Source: Limnephilus marmoratus (lineage: Eukaryota; Arthropoda; Insecta; Trichoptera; Limnephilidae). Taken from it: 64,000 bases of DNA. The position numbers were made by a program, and so were the translations under genes. Shown here piece by piece: positions 11,220 to 21,824 of this stretch. Each line of letters opens with the position of its first letter. Positions within the stretch are counted from its first letter, which is position 1. The notes under the pieces were generated by a model. It made no database searches. It saw only the letters and a list, made by a program, of their open reading frames with translations, and was not told where the DNA came from. The DNA is taken from assembly GCA_917880885.1 (NCBI GenBank), contig OU862923.1, forward strand, positions 20,310,770-20,374,769, given 5' to 3'.

Positions 11220-14200
11220 GATGAAGAATTATAGGTTATTTGAAAAAGTGACCACTGTAGCTCAAATTTAAAAAAAATCATCCTCGTACCGACTCAAACT
11301 GTAACCTGTGACACATTGCATAAAGAAGATTAGATCAGTAAAGATTATCATAAAAATTAAAATTTTCACCCAATATTTTTTTCTGTTTTACCCTTTCGAA
11401 AGTTGTAATCTTGATTTTTTTAAACTTCTTGTTGAAAACGCTTACGTACAGCCGCCGTTGATTTCAACAAATAAAATCTTTGTTTTACTCGAACAAAAAT
11501 TTAAAGTTATTTCTTGCGTCATGTATTTTTCGCTGCCCGTAATTTGTCATAAATATTCCAGTTTTAGTTTTCTACGCTTCACAGTGGTTACGACTTTCCA
11601 AACTTTATTACAAATCTTTGTTACATTTTTGCTTCATTGTTACGTTTTCAAATTATCTTCGTATATTTGCAATTCCAATGCACCCAGCTTTCTTTTATAT
11701 TTTCTTCAAGGGAAATCTATCCACGACAAAGACGAAATAGACCAAATATGAGTTATGATAATAGGTATCTAACATTGTGTATGATCGAAATATTACTCAT
11801 TATACGAGATGTTATAATGAAATTCGTTACATCAGCTTCAACAAACATATTCACTTGTATGTAACTTTGGTTATTTTCGGAAAGGTTTGATAGATTTTTT
11901 TTCTGCCTTTAAAATACAATCTTTAAGTTATTAAAATGTGCTTTTGATCTAATCAAACTTAAATAATGGATTTTTTTTAGATGCAGGTGCACGGTATTAT
12001 TGTTAATTTTCTATACTTGTTTCATCATATTACATAAAATTTTATAAATTTTTAATGTTTCATTTTATTCTGCTTGACGTTGAATAAAGTTTCGTGTGCA
12101 AAAATTGGATTACCTCATTATTTACAGTTAGTGAACCAAATAAAGGCCTTCCAATGTATTGCCATAATCAACGACCCGCAACGGCCCGATCTACATTATT
12201 CAGCTTCTCTCGTAAAGAAACCTTAAATCCTGATTTCCCTGTGCCAATGCTGAAGCACTAAAAAAAGGTTTTCTCCGCGTTTTCTGCTGAAACATTTCAT
12301 GGTTATTCAGACACAAGAAGCGGTATATTGAAAAAAAAATTTGCCACGCGTCAAAGCACACAATTTAAAATATATATATTTAAGAAAAATCCATCCATGA
12401 GAAACACAAAAATTACATAATAAGAACTCGGCGTTTTAAAATTCGGTTTCAAACTCTGGTGAAAATGACATAGTAGTGGATATCAGCTTTGTCCTTGTGT
12501 AAGACCAACATTCGGAATCGAAACGTTCATCTGATGTATTTAGTGTCTAGATCTGAATATCGAGGTACTCCCCAACTTCATCGTCTTCTCGTTCTCATTT
12601 CCTTTTGCCCAATAACGTACTCAACTTTGGGAATACCACAGTCTACAAGCTGCAGATAAATGATACTCGTATCCGATAACCACATACAAAATATTTAAAA
12701 TTGGTTGTCGGCTTGAAGGTCATACAGAGACATAGAATTTACTAATCTCTTTTTTATATTCAAAAGTTTGTCATCCTGTTTACCGTTCCGGTTTTTTTGG
12801 CATTTCCGACTTATATAAAACAACACTTTAAAACTTTTGGATCGTGTCCCGAAAAGTTTTAGGTAATTTCACACGCGGCTCTCACATTAAAGTTAAAAGC
12901 TTCCTAAAAAAGCGAAATTGCCAAGTAAATACAGTGCCTAGTCGCTAAGTAAAAACCGCACGCCCTGGTGTTCTTTTATGAAAGCCCGAAAAAGTATGTT
13001 CAGCCAACATGAGATTGGTTTCACAAAAGTAAAAAATGTTCATTACCCGAGCAGAGGTCGCACATACATGCATAGAAGATACGAATGACCTATGTGTGTC
13101 CGCAAACCACTGCTGGCTGTTGTCATACCCACTTCTAAAACTACTAGCGTAATCAGTTTTAAATTTCGTTCAAAGGGATTTAAAAAAAATTATTAATTGA
13201 AACATTTATTAAAGTTACAATTTTACAACATAATATAATATCAATATTTCAATCACTTTCCTAATAAAGCAGCTGCTTGTGTTTAGGAAAGGACCACTAT
13301 AATAAAATAAAAATATTTTTACAAAAATATTAATAATTTTATGAGAAAACACGATAAAAAATGATACAAAGTATTGATAAAGCAAAAACATAAATCTAAA
13401 CAATAAGCAAAATTATGAGGCGGTACTATTTTAATTTAGTGGGGGAACCGGGAAATCTTGGAAAACATTTATTGTTGGGTAGTAATAGGGCCTTTTTAAT
13501 ATTATGATTTAAATGAATATTTTTTTAATTGTCTCCAGTAGTCGTAGGGATCATTTATATGCACCCTCCCAAGCCGTGATTCCATAATGTAGTACAAAGT
13601 GCATATAAGTCTGAAAAATATATAAATTAGATCAGTTTTCTGATTTAATTTATTTGACTTTTCCATTTGATGTTATTATCGATAATAATTATTCCAAGAT
13701 ATTTTCTTTTATTCTTTTTTGTGTCATATGTGAGATGTCATATTATTTTAACTGGGTACGATTTATTTAACAAGGATGCATATCATATTATTTGGAACGT
13801 TGTTTTTATTCCATTTTATTCAAATTTCAACACATAAAGTTTAAAAAATTAAAATAGGTCTTGTCTTTTCGAAAAAGTCAAAGCTCCATAGTAACATTCC
13901 AGGCAGGAAACCTTTGTATTTTTCATAACGCCAGAGTTAAGAGTTTGTGCGACCTCAAATATCAAACTAATTTTTTGAAAAAATATAAATAGTGAGGTAA
14001 GATGGCAAACTAATATTATCACATTTATCACCGTCATCGTCAGCCGTAGTTTATCCATTACTGGGTGAAGGTTTCTCCATTCGAAGTAAAGCACTCCCCA
14101 GTTCCAATGGCGTCTCGTGACTTGTTTTCAGATCACTACATGTATTTAAAATACTAAATGTCTCCTTTGTTCGCTCAAATTAGAATCTTGATCACTATTT

Positions 14201-14810
14201 TGGAACCCCGAATCAATTCAATATAACCCAAAACGTTTCAAAAACTGATAATTCGTTTTTGCTGAAAATAACAGATGTGATAATACTAATATCTTATAAA
14301 CCTACTCGTATTTTCAAATTGTTGTTTATGATAATATACATGTTATTACAGACATGCATAAGAAAACTAATACAGTAAAACACGTTCTTTCTGTTTATGA
14401 TTTATGAAAAATGTAATACTCGCTCTGCAACGCTACTAAAGCAATACTTATTTGTAAAAACCTTTTGGAAAATTGTTTTCTCAATTTTAATATCAAATTC
14501 ACCTTGCTCTGAGTTGCTCTGTTCGCGTGTATTTTCTTTCCCTTTGAATTTGTATTAATTTATTAAAGGTCTGTTTTAAACGTGTCAACTCAGATTTCAA
14601 TTACATTATTGGTAATATTTTAATTAGCTAAAATAATACACTTATCGATTTTAGGTACCTACTCTACGCTCTATGACACAATACACTGCCATAGTTGATA
14701 TTATTCGAGTATTTAGTTACACGTGTGCCTACTTACCTACCGCAGATACTCGTCTTGCAAAACAAACTTGTCATAGCTACACTCCCGTTTGAACATTGAA
14801 TGTAATGTAC
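11220..14810. other. AT-rich DNA with one dispersed motif
   Basis: A 147-codon frame at 11308-11751 is rich in F, S and L and has no recognisable domain. The segment 12478-12600 (AGACCAACATTC, then CGAAACGTT, then GAGGTACTCC) resembles 21090-21180 and 22030-22130, so it belongs to a dispersed repeat I cannot name. The rest is featureless. Confidence 0.35.
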
Positions 14811-14815
14811 CTATA

Positions 14816-15188
14816 CAGGGTGTTAAGGGACGTACTTGACTTACTTTAACAAGTGATTCCTGACATTATTTGGAGTAAAAAATGTAAATGAGATTTTGGT
14901 CTTCGGTGTCTTTTTTTGACAACTTTTTTTTCTTTTTTCAAAATTTTTTTCTTCAAAATCAAACAAAAAAAAATTTTTCCGCATGTCGTCACCGGTCACT
15001 CAGCCGGGTGTCCGACGAACCCCTTACCCCGCCTCCAACTGTTTAACAACTACCATTTATTTTATGTTTTTGTAGAAAAAAAAAACATCAAAAATGTCAC
15101 CGGAGACCAAAATTTCATTTACATTTTTACTCCAAATAATGTCAGGAATCACTGTTTAAAGTAAGTCAAGTACGTCCTTAACACCCTG
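14816..15188. mobile_element. TA-flanked MITE with ~95-bp inverted ends, copy 1
   Basis: Both ends start CAGGGTGTTAAGG and match inward for about 95 bp, through the CCTGACATTATTTGGAG block. TA dinucleotides flank the element (14814-14815 and 15189-15190), as expected for Tc1/mariner-type insertion. The interior holds GTCACCGGTCACTCAGCCGGG. A second copy lies at 52370-52722. Open frames inside it are by-products of the repeat. Confidence 0.8.
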
Positions 15189-15506
15189 TATAATATGGCC
15201 TAGCTAATGTACCGCATTAGAAGGTAACAAGCCAAAGGAATGGAAATGAAATTCGAACAAAGCACAATTTGGTATTTTAACTTGGATGCAAATTTAGTAC
15301 AACAGCTCGTTTGTGGAACGAACTGTTCCTTCAGACTGAACGAGACATCTCTACCAGAAGACGGAGAATACCACTGAAGCAATGATTAAATACATTAAGA
15401 AGGTAAACCTGTAGAAATGTGTCGGGGACGTGTTCGTATGCACGATGTAAGTACCTACAATTTTTCCTTACTTTTTTACTTTTGATGAAACTGATCAAAC
15501 CTTTAA

Positions 15507-16560
15507 TATTTCACCTCTTCCTCACACTCTATAAATGCTGGCGTCCCGCAGGGATCGGTTCTGTCTCCAACTTTGTTTTTGTTGCACATCAACGACCTTT
15601 TGTCATGTGCACCAATTCACTGTTATGCGGATGACAGTACAGTTCATGATAGCTTTTTGTTTGACAAGCCCCCAAAGGGCTCACAAACTCCAACAGCTCG
15701 TAGGGCTTTGAAGCAAAGAATGGACGGCTACCTCGAGAGTATTTTCTCTTGGGGTAAAAATAATCTCGTTGAATTTAATGTTTCAAAGACCCAATCTTGT
15801 CTGATTACGTCCAAAAGGGATCGAAATGAAAATCTAGTCTCTTTCAACGGAAGCAATCTTCCGAACAGGCCCTCCATTGATATGCTTGGTGTAACCCTAA
15901 GTGACCAGCTCAGGTATGGGGGCTCCATTGAAGCCAGAGTAAAGCTAGCCTCCCAAAAACTGGGCGTACTGTACAGGGCCCGCAGATACTTTAATAGTAC
16001 ACAACTGCTAACCTTGAACAAATCACAAGTACGCCCCACGGTTGAATTTGGCAGCCATCTCTGGTCTGGAGCTCCAAAATACCTGAAAAATACCCTCGAC
16101 TCTGTGCAGAAACGGGCGGTCCGTTTGATAGATTCTCCCATCTTAACAGACGGATTGCAATCTTTAGAGCACAGGCGTCGGGTGGGAATGCTATCCTTGT
16201 TCTACCGGTATTACAATGGAAGATGCTCCGAGGAACTAGCATCATTGATCCCTTCGGCACCGGTGCATAGTCGGGAAACACGCCTAACGCGTGCCCAACA
16301 TTTGTACACGGTTGACATTTGTCACATGAGAACGGGTCGTTTCTTCGACTCGTTCTTGTGTTCAACAGCTCGGCTGTGGAATGATTTGCCGGCCTCTGTG
16401 TTTCCTCCTTCCTACAACATGGGTCTCTTCAAGACCAATGTTCATTCCTTCCTCTCCTCAAAAATACCCTCCACACAGCATCCCAGATGACATAGGCCCT
16501 GAGGGAAATTATTTTCCTCAGGGCCTCCTGTGTGGAGTTAATGTAAAAAAAAAAAAAAAA
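15507..16560 (+). mobile_element. 5'-truncated LINE, family A, with open reverse transcriptase C-terminus
   Basis: An open frame of about 327 codons runs from 15507 to 16490. It begins inside the reverse transcriptase at SINAGVPQGSVLSPTLF, a conserved RT block, then HCYADDST, which holds the YxDD catalytic motif. The thumb and C-terminal region follow (SVQKRAVRLI, later STARLWNDLP). These are features of CR1/Jockey-type non-LTR elements (family knowledge). The 3' untranslated region can fold through CCCTGAGG and CCTCAGGG and ends in a poly(A) tail at 16546-16560. The endonuclease and the N-terminal RT are missing, so this is a dead-on-arrival copy, though its remaining frame is undamaged and so fairly young. 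Related tails lie at 19463, 21187, 34240, 38266, 45057 and 48770. Confidence 0.88.
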
Positions 16561-16574
16561 TGTCGTATCCATTG

Positions 16575-17456
16575 GTCTGTTTGGGGTTTAAGAGTCAATA
16601 GGTTTTATGTAAATTGGCAACTTTAGTTTCTTTCAATTCGTTATTGATTTTACTTCTAGGAATAGTCTGTACACGTGACGGGACATCAGACGCACACAGA
16701 CTGTAAAGGGGTTGGTTGCAAAACGACCTTGTATAATATTATGCAAAATATGGAACTCTCGCCTTTAAAAGGGCGGTTAATTACAGATACGACATTGCCA
16801 CGGTGTGCAAAAATATTGAACTCTCGCACTGAAAAGGACGGTTTTACATGAATAGGTATGGGTGGTTGAGGACCGAAGCAACCTTCGATTTCCTGCCGGG
16901 GAAGCTTTGTCCAGAAATTAAAGTCTCAGAAGTCAGCAGGAAAAGCCAGCTAGCAGGAGGCAGGTGGCAGGTTCAGGCAAGTCCGTAGCCGAGGAGATCC
17001 GATGAGAGTGTTTGAAAGACCAAAGTACGCCATTTTGTTGCTCGTTGCTCGACCAAACAGAGAACGGAATAGCGGTGATGCCGCTTCCCCGCCCCTGATT
17101 AGTCGAATCTCTTTTACCCTTTTATAGTACGAACTTGCCTGGTCCCTCGCACAGCTTCTGCTAGCGAACCATTATCAATTTATTAAAAACTTTAAAATTT
17201 ACATAATAAAAAAATACTTTTATCACTGTTCATATTCTTACAAAATAACAAACGTTAATCGTTAATTATTGTCACATCTGCGTTTTAACAATGAATGAAA
17301 TTCAAATACATTGTTAAAAAATACAGTTAAAATAAATATGCAATTACAGTTAAATTTAAGTCATCTATCACGTCCGATATAGTATATTCAGTGAAGAATA
17401 CGCTCGTCCTGGCTATTGCAAATAGACCAGATCCCTGTTTTCTGACACCACCCTAA
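16575..17456. other. Unassigned, partly GC-rich
   Basis: Two roughly 35-bp direct repeats (16744-16776 and 16809-16843) share the pattern GAACTCTCGC, short gap, AAAAGG.CGGTT. The segment 16860-17160 is GC-richer and promoter-like in composition, but no gene follows. No function can be assigned. Confidence 0.3.
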
Positions 17457-17552
17457 TAAAACTTATTATATTTTTTAATGTAGCTATCACTTTGTGGTTA
17501 TCCATTATAGAAAAATGAAACAATACAACTTTGTATAAACCACTTATATAAT

Positions 17553-17602
17553 GCGTAAATCCTACCGGTTTCGGAACAAACGTTCCTTCTTCAGGGAAAG
17601 CT
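17553..17602 (-). ncRNA. Hammerhead ribozyme 1
   Basis: On the minus strand CUGAAGA is followed by a perfect stem II (GGAAC, loop, GUUCC), then GAAA, then ACCGGU and A as the cleavage-site nucleotide. Stem III is a tiny self-complementary palindrome, so catalysis probably needs dimers. Stem I has CC-U with GG-A next to the core and a loop beyond. Confidence 0.8.
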
Positions 17603-17670
17603 TATACTAATTTGACAGTTTTGAACAATGTTTTATTAGGGTAGGGGTGGAGCCAAAAAAAAAAAAAATT

Positions 17671-17720
17671 AACATATCCTGATGAAGATAACATTGTTAT
17701 CGAAACATGTAGATATTGTT
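17671..17720 (+). ncRNA. Hammerhead ribozyme 2
   Basis: CUGAUGA at 17679-17685, perfect stem II (GAUAAC with GUUAUC), GAAA at 17702-17705, stem III palindrome ACAUGU, cleavage after A17711. Stem I pairs AACAUAUC with GAUAUUGUU, eight pairs with one bulged U. All conserved core positions are present. Confidence 0.85.
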
Positions 17721-17801
17721 TTTAAAATAGTGGTTTATACAAAGTGATCTGTTATTCATTATATAAAAAAAACATTGTTCAAAACTGTTAAATTAGTATA
17801 A

Positions 17802-17850
17802 GCTTTCCCTGAAGAAGGAACGTTTGTTCCGAAACCGGTAGGATTTACGC
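17802..17850 (+). ncRNA. Hammerhead ribozyme 3
   Basis: Mirror copy of ribozyme 1 in the right arm of the foldback element. CUGAAGA is at 17809-17815, stem II GGAAC/GUUCC, GAAA at 17831-17834, stem III ACCGGU and cleavage after A17840. Confidence 0.8.
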
Positions 17851-18064
17851 ATTATATAAGTGGTTTATACAAAGTTGTATTGTTTCATTTTTCTAAAACT
17901 TATTATATTTCAGTGATGCGGTTTAACAAATCCCTTTACCCTCTTCCTCGAATGTTTGTTTTCGATTCGCCCCAATAATTCAATAAAATCTTCAAAACAA
18001 ATTAACAACAATAAATTTTTTCAAATTAATAAATAACGTTGTATTAACCACTTAATTATTTACA

Positions 18065-18109
18065 AAAACCGACATGTTTCGTCAGCAAAGCTGACTTCCT
18101 CAGGGTTTT
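18065..18109 (-). ncRNA. Hammerhead ribozyme 4, in PLE 3' region
   Basis: The cleanest example in the window. Minus strand: stem I AAAACC, core CUGAGGA, stem II GUCAGC-UUU-GCUGAC (six perfect pairs), GAAA, stem III palindrome ACAUGU, cleavage after C (GUC), stem I partner GGUUUU (six perfect pairs). Confidence 0.9.
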
Positions 18110-18247
18110 GACAGAACTAATTTTTTAAAAATAGACATAAATAGGTAATAGAGAAAAATAATAGACATAAACAATAATAAAATTTGAAAGAAAATAATGT
18201 GTAAGGGACGAGGGGCAATATAGAACAATTAAAAAAATTTAAAAAAT

Positions 18248-18454
18248 TTAAAAGGGGAATAGATTTAATAATGGGTCATTTAAAAACAATTTTTGATTAT
18301 TAATAATATTTAAATTTGCATTAACGCTCTTTCTAATCTCTAAAATTTCTAATTTATCTAACTGAAAGCCATTGACATTACAATGTATTAATTCTATTCC
18401 ACTGTTAAAATTAAAGGTATGACTAGTTTCTATTAAATGGTTGGCAAACTCGTC
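18248..18454 (-). pseudogene. PLE C-terminal endonuclease (GIY-YIG region) fragment
   Basis: A 68-residue open frame ending in TAA at 18250-18248. It reads DEFANHLIETSHTFNF, then LDKLEILEIRKSVNANLNII, then LNDPLLNLFPF before the stop. The pattern of a small H near the start, a leucine-rich LE.LEI.K segment and a final LL.N.F is the C-terminal end of the endonuclease of Penelope-like elements (family recognition from memory). The reverse transcriptase and the GIY-YIG signature itself are missing. It abuts the inverted terminal repeat at its 5' side and is followed by the hammerhead-bearing 3' region. A related, more decayed piece is at 40752-41003. Confidence 0.75.
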
Positions 18455-18646
18455 GGTTTTTGTAAATAATTAAGTGGTTAATACAACGTTATTTATTAAT
18501 TTGAATTTAAAATGTTACCACAAAATAATTTTGCACTAGGAGAAGAAGTAATAATTTTTTTGTTCATATGAAGCGGATACTTTGTGATGCGACATTATTA
18601 ATTTAAAATAAAACAATAACTTTGTAAACACCACTTTTATTTTATA

Positions 18647-18698
18647 TACTTTATGCCGACCGGGTTTCGCTACAACCGCAGCTTCATCAGGGCAGTAT
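18647..18698 (-). ncRNA. Hammerhead ribozyme 5
   Basis: Minus strand: CUGAUGA, stem II GCUGC-GGUU-GUAGC with one G-U pair, GAAA, stem III ACC-C-GGU, cleavage after C. Stem I pairs GCCU beyond the core, then an internal loop, then a second helix (AUAC with GUAU). Confidence 0.8.
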
Positions 18699-18716
18699 AA
18701 TTCTCTGAGAATGAAG

Positions 18717-18770
18717 GCTGCCCTGATGAAGCTACGGTTGTAGCGAAACCCGGTCGGCATAAAGTATATA
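18717..18770 (+). ncRNA. Hammerhead ribozyme 6
   Basis: Mirror of ribozyme 5. CUGAUGA at 18723-18729, stem II GCUAC-GGUU-GUAGC fully paired, GAAA at 18745-18748, cleavage after C of GGUC. The outer helix of stem I is weaker than in ribozyme 5. Confidence 0.75.
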
Positions 18771-18979
18771 AAATAAAAGTGGTGTTTACAAAGTTATTGT
18801 TTTATTTTAAATTAACAATAATTTTATTCAACAGAGGATTTTTTTTTATGTGAATACCTCACAAGAGTACCAACTGCTCCCATCTGCAGCCAGTGACACT
18901 ATGGCATCCCCAATTGGGATATGTTGTGAGGCTGAAGGTGAGTGGGAAGGGAAAGGAGACGGGGATCAAACGTAGGTAC

Positions 18980-19277
18980 CAGTGGCGGTCCGTGAGTTTT
19001 CAGTGAGCTAGCGTGCTAAGATTGAAAAATACGACATCACTGATGTTGTTGTAGCTCAAAATTAATTTGAATTTTTTCTAAATTTCAATTTTTTTTTGTA
19101 CGAAGATCTTTCAGAATGTGGATGCGGCGCATCCCTTGACTGAAATAATCCTAAAGATCTTCATACAGAAAGTTAAATATAAAAATATATATAAAAAAAA
19201 AATCGCTTTCAGCTACAACAATTCAATAACGTCATATTTTTCAATCTAGCTCACTGAAAACTCACGGACCGCCACTG
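18980..19277. mobile_element. hAT-like MITE
   Basis: Both ends start CAGTGGCGGTCCGTGAGT and match inward through TTTTCAGTGAGCTAG and beyond. They are flanked by GTAGGTAC (18972-18979) and ATAGGTAC (19278-19285), an 8-bp duplication with one change. The CAGTGGCGG start and 8-bp duplication fit the hAT superfamily. A lone similar end (CAGTGGCGGCCG) occurs at 56106. Confidence 0.8.
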
Positions 19278-19462
19278 ATAGGTACCTACTAATTTCGGTT
19301 GCCTGTGATGAGTGCGTTATTTATTCCTGCGTGAAATTGTTATTCACGTTGAAATTATGCACGTTTTATGAGCTAAATTTTGCTCTAAATTTAAGTGCCG
19401 AAATTGAAACTGATTGTTTAATGAATTATTGAAACAAGCGAAAATGTAGGTAGCTTTTATTT

Positions 19463-19545
19463 TTTTACATTAGCTTCACACAGGAGGCCCTGAGGAAAAT
19501 AAATCCCCCCAGGTCATCTTTGGGGGTGCTGCGTGGACGATTTTT
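19463..19545 (-). mobile_element. LINE family A 3' tail fragment
   Basis: Minus-strand copy of the family A 3' untranslated region: poly(A) as a T run at 19463, then ACATTAGCTTCACACAGGAGG and GGCCCTGAGG. Only about 80 bp remain. Confidence 0.65.
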
Positions 19546-20220
19546 TTTTAGGAAAAGAAGTTTTGGGCCTTATATTGTACAGGTGTATATATCTGGGGTT
19601 TTATATATTCCTGTATATTTAGATAATTGACCATTATTTTTTAAAGGCAAAGATACTGAGGCAAAAAATATATAATTTCCTGCTTTCATCTTTACAAATC
19701 CTGTAATTAAAATATGCCGTAATTTTTCACCGGTGATGTGTGTTTTATGTGCAGACGTGGATGTCGAAGGACCTTCTATGTGTTTTGAAATGTGTTTGAC
19801 CACTGCACAAGTAAAAAGAATGCACATAAGGAAATTAATAAAAAAAGACTCACTGCGGAACCTTGTGGCACTCTGCTATCTTGGCTGGGTTTATTCTGAA
19901 CTTACGACTATATTAGTCGCGGTATGCGGGATTAATTGCGGATGCGGTAAGCGGTATATTAGAGATGTTCATGCGGCGATGGTCGATTAAAGACTGAATG
20001 TGGGTATGATAAAATGACAGGTAAACGGGATGGGTAGGAAAGGAACATGCGACAATACAAGCTACAAATACAGGTTCTATGATGTATGTATATAAGTAGT
20101 ATGTACATAGGTAAGAAGCTATTTATCTTTGTATGTAGGTAAGTGTAGTACGTATTGTGTAAATGTCCAACCAACCGGTCTGCAATAGTACCTATTCATG
20201 CTAAAATTGCTAGTTATGTG
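19546..20220. other. Nothing recognised
   Basis: AT-rich DNA with overlapping short frames on both strands at 19570-20174 and no recognisable product. Confidence 0.4.
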
Positions 20221-20223
20221 TTA

Positions 20224-20387
20224 GTGAACGTACCCATACTACGTGACCAACTTTTTGCAATTTTTAACCCCCCCCCCCCTCCCCCGGTGACCAAAATCCT
20301 AAGCAACCCGCCGCTCATTTGTATGGAGCGTGACATTTTGAAGACCCCCCCCCCCCTAAACGTGTCACGTAGTATGGGTACGTTCCC
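20224..20387. mobile_element. Harbinger-like MITE with TTA target duplication
   Basis: The left end starts GTGAACGTACCCATACTACG and the reverse complement of the right starts GGGAACGTACCCATACTACG. Both are followed by TGAC or TGACAC and flanked by TTA (20221-20223, 20388-20390). Two poly(C) tracts (about 20269-20285 and 20345-20356) lie inside. A TTA duplication with G-rich ends fits PIF/Harbinger; the assignment is inference. Confidence 0.65.
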
Positions 20388-20390
20388 TTA

Positions 20391-21186
20391 TGTAAGTTAC
20401 TAGCTGCTCCAAAAATGTACAAATAAAAAAATAATGTTAGCAATCTCTTTTTATATGGTTCTCTCCTGACCCATTCAAGCCCTGAGATGTTAATTCAAGC
20501 CTCGGATGGGGTAATTTTAAATCCCACCGGAGCTGAGTCAGTATTGAATCCCGAACGAATTTATGATGTAGCCAATTCCCCTGGTCTTAATCTTGCGTGA
20601 AATTGTGGTTTAGTCGGTTGTTCGTATCCGACTTAATTAATTGGTTAATCGGAATTGACGAACAGCTTATTTTGATTTCGCTATGAATTGATATGGTACA
20701 AGTAACAAGCAATCAGTTCAATGTGTATGGGTTCGGTGTTCTTAAGAAAATTAGTAACAACGTGGAAGTATTTACCCACAATTAATTATTTATTAATTTT
20801 TATATGTGCCATAACATTATTTTTATATAAGCCAACCGAAGAGTCCGCCAATGTACCGATATACAAATTTATCTGTGCGGTAGAGAGTATGGCTTCTGTA
20901 GAAACCTTTACCCTTTTCCCTTAGAAACTAAATTGACTCGTTAGTACTTCTTCTAGCCTCGCTTGCAGAGTTTTTTCTAGTTTAATAATACCTAATAAAT
21001 ATTTATACAGCGCAGTTTAGTGTTATTTCACTTTTTCCTTGCATATCTATCTATCTATTGAATTTATATTTTCCAATTGTACCGCTTGGGTGAAAGACCA
21101 CCATTCAGAATTGAAACGTTGCTTGAAATGGCTTTACCCATGTTTAGTGACCAGATATGAATAACTCAGAATAACCAGATCAGAAA
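20391..21186. other. Nothing recognised
   Basis: No recognisable gene. The last 100 bp (21090-21180) share a dispersed motif with 12478-12600 and 22030-22130. Confidence 0.35.
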
Positions 21187-21822
21187 AGCTCAGATATGGG
21201 GGCTCCATCGAAGCCAAAGTTAGCCTCTCAAAAAACTGGGCGTACTGTACAGGGCCCGCAGATACTTTGATAGTACACAACTGCTAACCCTGTACAAATC
21301 ACAAGTGCGCCCCACGGTTAAATCTGGTAGCCACCTCTGGTCTGGAGCTCCAAAATACCTGAAAAATACCCTCGACTCTGTGCAGAAACGGACGGTCCAT
21401 TTGATAGATTCTCCCATCTTAACAGACGGATTGCAATCCTTAGAGCATAGTAGAATGCTATCCTTCTTGCTACCGGTATTACAATGGAAGATGCTCCGAG
21501 GAATTAGCGTCATTGATCCCTTCGGCACCGGTGCATAGTCGTGAAACACACCAAATGCGTGCCCAACATTTGTACATGGTTGACATTTGTCACATGAGAA
21601 CAGGTCGCTTCTTTGACTCATTCTTGTGTTCAACAGCTCGGCTGTTGAATGATTTGCGGCCTCTGTGTTTCCTCCTTCCTACAACACGGGTCTCTTCAAG
21701 ACTAATGTTCATGTCTTCCTCTCCTCAAAAAGACCCTCCACACCGCATCCCAGATGACATAGGCCCTGAGGGAAATTATTTTCCTCAAGGCTTCCTATGT
21801 GGAGTTAAAGTAAAAAAAAAAC
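21187..21822 (+). mobile_element. LINE family A, truncated and decayed copy
   Basis: Matches 15908-16560 closely but starts at the CTCAGATATGGGGGCTCC point. Small deletions and frameshifts split the frame into pieces (21305-21538, 21513-21899). It ends with the family A 3' tail and a short poly(A) run at 21811-21820. It is an older or more damaged copy than the one at 15.5 kb. Confidence 0.85.
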
Positions 21823-21824
21823 CT

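Larger units (their letters stand above)
17474..17893. mobile_element. Foldback element with three hammerhead ribozymes and a 17-bp target duplication
   Basis: A 420-bp insertion flanked by the perfect direct repeat TAAAACTTATTATATTT (17457-17473 and 17894-17910). Its two arms (about 17505-17640 and 17770-17893) are inverted copies of one sequence. A separate segment (about 17655-17765) sits in the loop. Each arm and the loop segment carries a hammerhead motif followed about 25-40 nt later by a GTGGTTTATACAAAGT-type box, also seen in neighbouring PLE pieces. It has no coding capacity. I infer a non-autonomous derivative of a Penelope-like element; hammerhead ribozymes in PLE terminal repeats are established. 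Confidence 0.75.
18021..18506 (-). mobile_element. Penelope-like element fragment with inverted terminal repeat
   Basis: Read on the minus strand: an inverted copy of the terminal repeat (18506 down to 18452), the last part of the PLE open frame (18454-18248), a 3' untranslated region, a hammerhead (18109-18065), then the terminal repeat in direct orientation down to about 18023. The terminal repeat contains TAAGTGGTTAATACAACG. A 5'-truncated PLE with an inverted terminal-repeat fragment at its front is a known insertion form of this group. The arms match for about 50 bp. Confidence 0.8.
18597..18817. mobile_element. Palindromic PLE-derived element with two hammerheads
   Basis: Two arms of about 100 bp (18597-18698 and 18717-18817) are near-perfect inverted copies around a short centre. 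Each arm has a hammerhead followed by a terminal-repeat-like box (GTGGTGTTTACAAAGT). It has no coding sequence and no clear target duplication. Confidence 0.75.

Noticed and set aside
11308..11751. 147-codon plus-strand frame as a gene
   Set aside because: AT-rich codon content (F, S, L, I, K), no domain, no splice or neighbour support.
15728..16365. Long minus-strand frames over the LINE at 15.5 kb
   Set aside because: Antisense shadows of the reverse transcriptase frame.
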